Position numbers and translations under genes: made by a program | Shown here: in pieces, positions 60,201 through 64,000 of the stretch | Layout of the letters: each line of letters starts with the position of its first letter | How positions within the stretch are numbered: position 1 is the stretch's first letter | Notes under the pieces: generated by a model | What the model saw: only the letters and a program-made list of their open reading frames with translations | Told to the model about the DNA's origin: nothing | Database searches by the model: none | Assembly (NCBI GenBank): GCA_035578175.1 | Contig: JAQMRL010000005.1 | Coordinates: forward strand, 58,757,722 to 58,821,721 | DNA length: 64,000 bases | Source: Catonia carolina | Taxonomy: Eukaryota > Arthropoda > Insecta > Hemiptera > Achilidae | Reading direction: 5' to 3'

Positions 60201-63200
60201 AAATTTATTAAAAAAAAAATGTGGTGTTAAACACTCATATGAATTTCTCTTGCCAATATGAAAAACATAGCCTAATTTTAATCAAGAGCGAATGATGTTC
60301 ACATTTACTCAATAATAATGAATGCGAATATATCCGTCTTTAGTCCTGAGTGACAAATGTGGATAAATCGGTAAATAGAACTGACTGGAGAAAATTATAT
60401 TTTATACATCGAAGCAGGATAAAAAAAACTTTTTTACGAACAAATATTGTTTAAAGAAATATTATGATTAAATTGGATGACCAAAAACACACATAAGTAA
60501 AAATGTACAAAGGAAGCACAATGGACATGGAACACCGATTTCCTGGGAGCCAGGAAACACTGCAAGGTAGTGCAGCCCAGCTTCTGCAGGTACAAATTTC
60601 CAGGAATATTTTAATATTTTGGTATTTTTTGATGACTATCAAGACAAACTTTAGTCAAAATATTTTTTGATTTAATTAGTAAACGTGTGGATATATCTGC
60701 AAAATTATCTGTGGGGAAAGATTTTTTTGGTGGATATATCCGTTAATAGTCCATGAAGGGTTAATAAACTAACTTTTAAAGACAAACTTGTGTTGGGTAT
60801 TCCAAGCGAATATATTAATTTTATGTAGTAGCATAACAATGACATGTCATTGATATCCACAGAATATGTTGTTAAAAGTTTACAATTTCATTAACATAGA
60901 CAAAATCAATGCCCATAACAGACAGGTGGAGTGTTAAATTATTTGTACTCAATCTGTTAGTTCCAGAGCTACAAAAATAGTTCCGTTTCTTATCACATGG
61001 TCAGCCAATTATAGGACTGAATTATTTAAGAACAGAAGAGGTAGAGGTGTAAAAGACACTAATCAGAGTTATCTCCTCTGAAAATAATGAATTTCATTAT
61101 ACAGCTACACACTGTGGTGAATGAAGTGAAGGTGTATCTGCAATGGAAAATGTGCCTGACATGCTTTTAAGCATGTCATTTTTCCTCATTTTTTTTAGAA
61201 AAAACTCTTAGAGATTCAAACCAGCCTTTTGGCCTGATGACTTAAACAGCAACAGACAAAATCAAGTGCCATGTTGCTACAATGATCAGCCCACTATCTC
61301 TATCTCAATCAGTAACAAAGTTAATTTATTGGTTATTTACAAAAATATCACAAATTTTTCTGAAAATCCTAAATCTATGGCTTTCTTTAGAATTCTTTTG
61401 TGATTAGATGGTTCTCTTGAAATAAATGTCCTACAAGTTATTTTATATTAATTTCAATGTTTTTTAAAAGAATAATAAATCAATCAATGTAAATTATTAA
61501 ATTAACAAGATACACCATTTCTCTAATATTAAAAAAAATCTATCTTTCATATTATAAAATAAAACACAACGTACCAGGTGGCATAGGTAAAGCTAATGGA
61601 TGTTTATCCTTATTGAACAATGCAGCCATGGTTGGCGCATTGCTATTCCCTCCAGCTGCCCCATTGGCACCAGATGATGATGATGAAGAAGAATTAGTAC
61701 TTGTTTTTAATGGTGATAAACCAACGGTAGTTTGTGTAGAAGCCGCTGGTATACCAGACTGGTTCTAAATTACAGAAAATAATACAAATTATTCATTGTA
61801 ACAAAAAACATAAAAATAACAATACAATAATTTTTAAATTATGCTTAATATTTTATTTTTTAATTATTATAAAGAAAATATTGGATAGACAAAGCTACAA
61901 TGGTTTATCTAAAAAACCTAAGTAAGCAGGGAGGAAAATACATCAATAAGTTTTTACTACTTATTTTTGAAAAATTGCAAAAAAAAATTTCATTCATTAA
62001 AACAACTGAAAGATTACTTGAACAAAGAGATACTTCTCAGTATATGAGAATTTCTTTATAAATACATTTTTGTTAAAAAAATAAATTACTAAGCAAATAC
62101 CACAGGAAATTTTATACTACAATAAAACCTTAATTAAGAAAAATATAGGGGGTAGACCGAATTTTGGATAGGCAAAATTCTAGATAACATGCTATCATAC
62201 TTTAAAGGTTTAAACATAGTACAAATGATTAAACAGTATTTTTTATGACGGTTTATTAATATGTATTAACAAAAATACAGAAATTTCAAGAGAACATGTA
62301 AATATTGTACAGTAATTAATATTAACTAACTTTTTAAAATTATTTAATCTTTTTAAAAAAGTGAAATTTTTGACAAAACCGGTTTTTGCGGCAATATCAC
62401 ATCATTATTTTATTGAAAACACATCCTCTAGGTGAAGAACAAGTAAACAAATTCCCTGAATAGTGAAACTTTACATTTGTAATTTATTTTCTTGGACACT
62501 ATTCTGTACTTTGAACGATGCTGGGTATTTAAATGCTGTACTGTGTGTAAACACAACATTGAAATTGAGTAATCACTAAATTAAAAAACAAATTTTTCGG
62601 ATCAGTTTCAGTTAAGATGGGTATCAAATAATCGGGGATTTACTGTATTCAATAAAAATGATTGGTGACACATATATTGAAGTAAAGAAACAAACAAGTC
62701 CTAAAATTAAAATAAATTACTACACAACCTTTTAAAAATCAATACATTACATTATTAATAATCAGTGTAAATTTCAATAATATAAATTATAAAAAAAAAT
62801 CTAATCTTATCACAAATCCATGTGGAGAAAGCTCAACGTACAAAAAATAAGAACACACTACACAATACTGTTCATTAATGTACACTAAACAAATTAAATG
62901 ATTGTTTTGTTTTGATGTCCCCCTTTAATGTGCGTAGGCACACTTAGGCAGTTGAATCCAATCCACAGTTAGTGATGTTGACAATGCCAATTCTGCAAGT
63001 TACTATAATAAATACATTGAGTAATATTGTGGAACTTGATTAGGTGAAAATTTAAATACCAGTTTCCAAATATATATTATTATACTTGAAACTTAGTCAA
63101 AACAGAAGACTTTTCTTAAGGAGTAATAAATCATTACCACCATCAGTATCATATTATTAGCCCATAACAGGCAGGTGGAGTGTTAAATTATTTGCACTTG

Positions 63201-64000
63201 ATCTGCCAGTTCCAGGGCTACAAAAAAATAGTTTGTTTCTTAACACATAGTCAGCCAATTATGAAGCATTTGAGAACAGAATAGATAGAGGTGTAAAAGA
63301 CATTAGTCATGAGTTATCTCCTCTGAGTAATTAATTTCATAATTAATAAATAAATTTTTGAAATGCATCCTGACAACCATTATTATAAATTAATAAATGA
63401 AATTTATCACCTTGTCTTTGGCTGCTTTTTAGTTTAAAAAACTTACGTGCGTTTCGGTGGTACCACCTTTTTCAGAGCATATTATTAAAATTAAAACGCA
63501 GAACAGTGTTTCCAGTCAGTTATTTAGATTAAAACTCAAATTTAAATATAAATGACTGAATGAAAACACCGTTCTGAATTTTAATTTTATAATAAGCTAT
63601 GAAGGTGGTACCACCGAAACGCGTGTAAGTTTTATAAACTTAAAAAGCAACCAAAGGTAAGGTGATAAATTTCATCATTATACAGCCAGACTCTGTGGTG
63701 AATAAGTGAAGGTGTCATTTGCAGAGTGGAATGTAGAGGCTTTTCAGAAAGCATCCGAAAAGCAAAAAATTGATTATCTGTGGTGGTTTCCGAGAAAAGT
63801 GCACCACCATTAAAATTGAGTAAGATAGGTACCGACTCTCCTTAAGGAGTGAAGGAAGAGAAGAGGGAGAAGGCGAAGAAGGAGAATCAGGAGATTTTAG
63901 GTTAAATGTAAGCACACTAGACTGCGAATTACCTGTTGCTGAACGGTTTGAGACTGACTTTGTATTGGAGGAAGTGGGACAGGTTCAATGACAGCCATTG
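47744..64000 (-). CDS. Large proline-rich, charged, probably nuclear protein; seven exons, 5' end outside the window
   Basis: Exons (minus) 64000-63933, 61764-61575, 60183-60068, 58079-58008, 56823-56633, 54359-53983 and 47978-47744 join with consistent phases, all GT-AG. Order of segments: Pro/Gln start (MAVIEPVPLPPIQSQSQTVQ), Ser/Gly-rich, a charged helix likely to coil (MSEAEKAEQKKLEKERRRQE onward), an acidic part, ILISPGFREKPL, KIVSFADGVKPGEGTSPS, a Lys-rich block KKKKKKRKVKVRI (nuclear-localisation-like) followed by Asp/Glu, then PPPPPPGSPP and Ala-rich stretches, and PPPPGIFQPPPPPH. KIVSF fits the PP1-docking pattern. The composition suggests a nuclear scaffold or RNA/chromatin factor; I do not recognise the family. 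Whether 47744 is a splice donor or the protein ends at the adjoining TAA is open. Confidence 0.8.
48136..48205. repeat. Isolated unit of the 49.4-51.06 kb array
   Basis: gacattaagaattctaccag and ggtgttgaatagaaaaaact match the units of the array about 1.2 kb away. Confidence 0.65.
48696..48863 (+). mobile_element. tRNA-derived SINE, family B, plus copy
   Basis: Head gacccaaaggttagcgtgct, box B tttgattcccggccagggtc, body ccactgttccttaacccaaa, end gatgcgacttaaac and an A run. Confidence 0.85.
49390..51060. repeat. Tandem array of two alternating related modules
   Basis: The period is about 175-185 bp. Module 1 has aagaattctaccaggacagt, ataatgttgaaagaggtatt and tgctatgaaacaaca; module 2 has cagaattctaccaggaaggc, ataatattgcaagaggtatt and gaatagaaaaaacaaatact. 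The modules share a core (aattctaccagga...ataat.ttg.aagaggtatt), so each unit is itself an old duplication. Decay increases at both ends. It lies in the intron between the last two exons of the proline-rich gene. Confidence 0.85.
51187..51216. repeat. (AC)n microsatellite
   Basis: About 14 AC units, followed by agaccaatcactaaaaac, the family F end; the open frame of the LINE runs back through it by chance. Confidence 0.9.
51237..53239 (+). CDS. Non-LTR retrotransposon reverse transcriptase, 5'-truncated
   Basis: Copies LINE RNA into DNA at the target. The frame has no stop for about 667 codons and ends at 53239. Seen in order: a helical N-terminal part, KTVGLDGISSIVVKKCK, ENYRPISILNTISKIFEKVV, DQHGFQKGKSTKTAI, VFLDLSKAFDCVDHEVLLKM (first catalytic Asp), AGVPQGSILGPILFLLYINR, LLFADDTSI (the FADD catalytic pair, 52412-52423), VKFLGVSLDRTLSWDYY, and the C-terminal FKKKLKQYLIDETFYSVHEF. 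The order fits Jockey/Daphne-like LINEs. No endonuclease precedes it: the left border is cut into a family F repeat at about 51236, whose continuation resumes at about 53582 after a poly-A run. The truncation means it cannot move by itself. Confidence 0.9.
53240..53582 (+). mobile_element. 3' UTR and poly-A tail of the LINE
   Basis: Two diverged copies of one motif lie in it: ttcttgacaagcctgctgag ... taagcagtagtagg (53296) and ttcatgacaagcatactgaa ... taagcagtagcaaa (53406). The A run spans 53563-53582. Duplicate 3' motifs could be binding sites for the LINE protein; this is inference. Confidence 0.7.
53583..53690. repeat. Family F end, right part of the interrupted copy
   Basis: gtttttttggattcagggtg and aacaatactttccttcctat continue the family F text left at 51236. 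Confidence 0.7.
53983..54359 (-). CDS. Proline-rich gene exon: PP1-like motif, Lys block, polyproline
   Basis: Acceptor tgtataaacag. Completes Arg, then EKPLNSSGEKGQPKIVSFAD, a KKKKKKRK block, a long Asp/Glu run, PPPPPPGSPPP, and an Ala-rich end. Two nearby donors compete: gtgggt (exon end 53983) gives a phase that fits the next exon; gtaaaa (exon end 53979) does not, unless an unseen exon lies between. Confidence 0.83.
55024..55908 (-). mobile_element. Mariner relic (about 885 bp)
   Basis: Near-terminal inverted text ggtatggcaattgaataacc and, from the right, gggtgtagcaattaaattac. Minus-strand fragments KTDRHSQQTDGKADFQDCFQ, QWKIHLERCRDWLEEYIEGD and, nearer the start, VRASVLSKIF and FERFKKF belong to a mariner transposase. 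Many stops; not functional. Confidence 0.8.
56260..56520 (-). mobile_element. Transposon remnant related to 46895-47330
   Basis: Shares attaatagcagacaaaccctg and nearby text with 47280-47330, and a GQP/GRP-like position in the decayed frame. Confidence 0.35.
56633..56823 (-). CDS. Proline-rich gene exon: acidic and Gln-rich
   Basis: Acceptor tgtttttag, donor gtaaac. EAMDKIGDEDNTNNTVNISG, an acidic stretch, a Gln cluster, then VVKPLAPPPDKGILISPGF; ends with 2 nt of an Arg codon. Confidence 0.87.
56990..57640. repeat. Family F repeat
   Basis: Ends with cacacaccaatcggtaaaaa, catgctttttggtttcaggg; internal text (agcacagcccctcc, gttgaccaattttgataaaa) matches 29575-29750. Confidence 0.65.
58008..58079 (-). 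CDS. Proline-rich gene small exon
   Basis: 72 nt, acceptor ttattttcag, donor gtgagt, phase 0 on both sides: KALLFKEGLTSNSDFDNEEM then KLIE. Confidence 0.85.
58489..59651 (-). mobile_element. 5'-truncated LINE with perfect 14-bp target duplication
   Basis: TTGTTTAGAAATCA occurs at 58475-58488 and 59652-59665, exactly flanking the insert. The minus-strand 3' end carries (GAT)n. The reverse-transcriptase frame inside has no break, so the insertion is young. It lies in an intron of the proline-rich gene, in the gene's own orientation. Confidence 0.93.
58517..59614 (-). CDS. Reverse transcriptase, C-terminal two thirds
   Basis: Open for 365 codons from the first ATG, and open further back to the insertion border. 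Motifs: EEQMGFRKGRSCSDAIFTLK, LAFIDFVKAFDSVKRSLLWR (catalytic Asp), GVRQGCCISSTLFNIYMDDM, SLLYADDKVVI (YADD pair), VKHFQYLGSDV, LLYGSESW, and the C-terminal RRDVGRPRGRW. The YADD, GRP end and (GAT)n tail place it with RTE/CR1-like endonuclease-reverse transcriptases, and the 12624-13061 relic belongs to the same family. The endonuclease and the first RT blocks are missing by truncation; no host role is implied. Confidence 0.9.
   Translation of the reverse strand: MIMEEQMGFRKGRSCSDAIFTLKQIIAKRREYNLETHLAFIDFVKAFDSVKRSLLWRVLERRGYPKHIIRILQSLYEDTVILLDLDGKVTEPIKTNRGVRQGCCISSTLFNIYMDDMLRTWKCNVDPGIQISDGFFMNSLLYADDKVVIQQNEDELQKSVFMLEQVAKQYNLEISSTKSKTMAFKGKYTIRTRIELNGRAIEQVKHFQYLGSDVSYDFDKDITVKLAKFQNICGNIHRHLKNKTRKETRLKFFNTIAVPTLLYGSESWVHTAKSDSKIQAAEMKFLRCVHGCTRMDRIRNVDIRSALSVQSLHEKIIKNRQRWCSHLDRMSNERMPVAALNYQPVGRRDVGRPRGRWVPEQVHVA
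60068..60183 (-). CDS. Proline-rich gene exon: charged coiled helix
   Basis: Acceptor tatgttgtag, donor gtaagt. 38 whole codons, MSEAEKAEQKKLEKERRRQE and KELRRQAKLKAKTKKMIR: alternating Glu/Lys/Arg without Pro or Gly, a single charged helix. Its ATG is internal, because the frame enters from the previous exon. Confidence 0.87.
60912..61256 (-). repeat. Family D repeat, reverse copy
   Basis: gcccataacagacaggtgga to ggcctgatgacttaaacagc, with a shortened middle. Confidence 0.78.
61575..61764 (-). CDS. Proline-rich gene exon: Ser/Gly-rich
   Basis: Acceptor tgtaatttag, donor gtacgt. Encodes NQSGIPAASTQTTVGLSPLK, a run of Ser codons with Gly and Asn, and AALFNKDKHPLALPMPP; ends after one base of an Ala codon. 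Confidence 0.82.
62119..62648. mobile_element. Probable Tigger-type MITE
   Basis: Left end acaataaaaccttaattaag and, inverted, acagtaaatccccgattatt; AT-rich and non-coding. Resembles the ends of pogo-like MITEs but is diverged. Confidence 0.5.
63156..63780 (-). repeat. Family D repeat split by a fold-back insertion
   Basis: 63156-63340 and 63676-63780 join to give the family D order (ctctgagtaa...tttcattatacagccagac). The intervening 63341-63675 is foreign and contains the inverted repeat. Confidence 0.8.
63397..63675. repeat. Fold-back element with two decayed hammerheads
   Basis: The arms are reverse complements (atgaaatttatcaccttgtc / aaggtaaggtgataaatttc). Each arm has ggtggtaccaccgaaacg followed by GTAAG text as in the ribozymes at 23366 and 23585, but the first core is altered: CTGAAAA on the minus strand (63475 leftward) and CTATGA on the plus strand (63596-63601, one base lost). 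Confidence 0.8.
63933..64000 (-). CDS. Proline-rich gene, first exon in the window
   Basis: Minus strand: 2 nt, then ATG GCT GTC ATT GAA, through QSQSQTVQQQ to donor gtaatt. The ATG may be internal, since the exon runs off the window. Confidence 0.75.

Overview
The window is nuclear DNA of an animal, most likely an insect. It is AT-rich, its genes are split by introns with GT-AG borders, and the long non-coding stretches are packed with tRNA-derived SINEs, non-LTR retrotransposons, mariner, Tigger, piggyBac and Harbinger relics and Penelope-type hammerhead ribozyme repeats. A hemipteran-like genome would fit, but no feature here fixes the order. Most short open frames are chance or transposon debris. 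Layout: (1) 1-19335, plus strand: nine exons of a MAP kinase kinase 4 (MKK4, JNK pathway) gene. The frame joins across all eight introns and gives 424 codons from the JNK-docking motif to the stop; only the extreme N-terminus is missing, upstream of the window. Its introns carry SINEs, three short LINE insertions with readable target-site duplications, an I/R1-type LINE tail, a piggyBac MITE, a hammerhead ribozyme and a 116-bp tandem array. (2) 19336-47740: a repeat-rich intergenic region. It holds Tigger, jerky, mariner and Harbinger derivatives, a fold-back element with two hammerhead ribozymes, the terminal exon of an AAA-ATPase-like gene (31979-33319), and a long-TIR element (39446-40619). 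That element encloses a GC-rich mini-gene with a TATA box, a 96-codon frame and a histone-type 3' stem-loop. (3) 47744-64000, minus strand: seven exons of a large proline-rich, highly charged, probably nuclear protein that I could not name. The gene begins to the right of the window. Its introns hold a long reverse-transcriptase ORF (51237-53239), a 5'-truncated reverse transcriptase with a perfect 14-bp target duplication (58489-59651), mariner relics and a 1.7-kb tandem array. The two main genes converge. MKK4 is a signalling kinase that activates JNK; the minus-strand protein has coiled, Lys-rich and polyproline segments and a possible PP1 docking motif. Nothing suggests that they work together. 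The least expected items are the hammerhead ribozymes, the mini-gene with a histone-type 3' end inside a transposon, and the AAA-ATPase exon.
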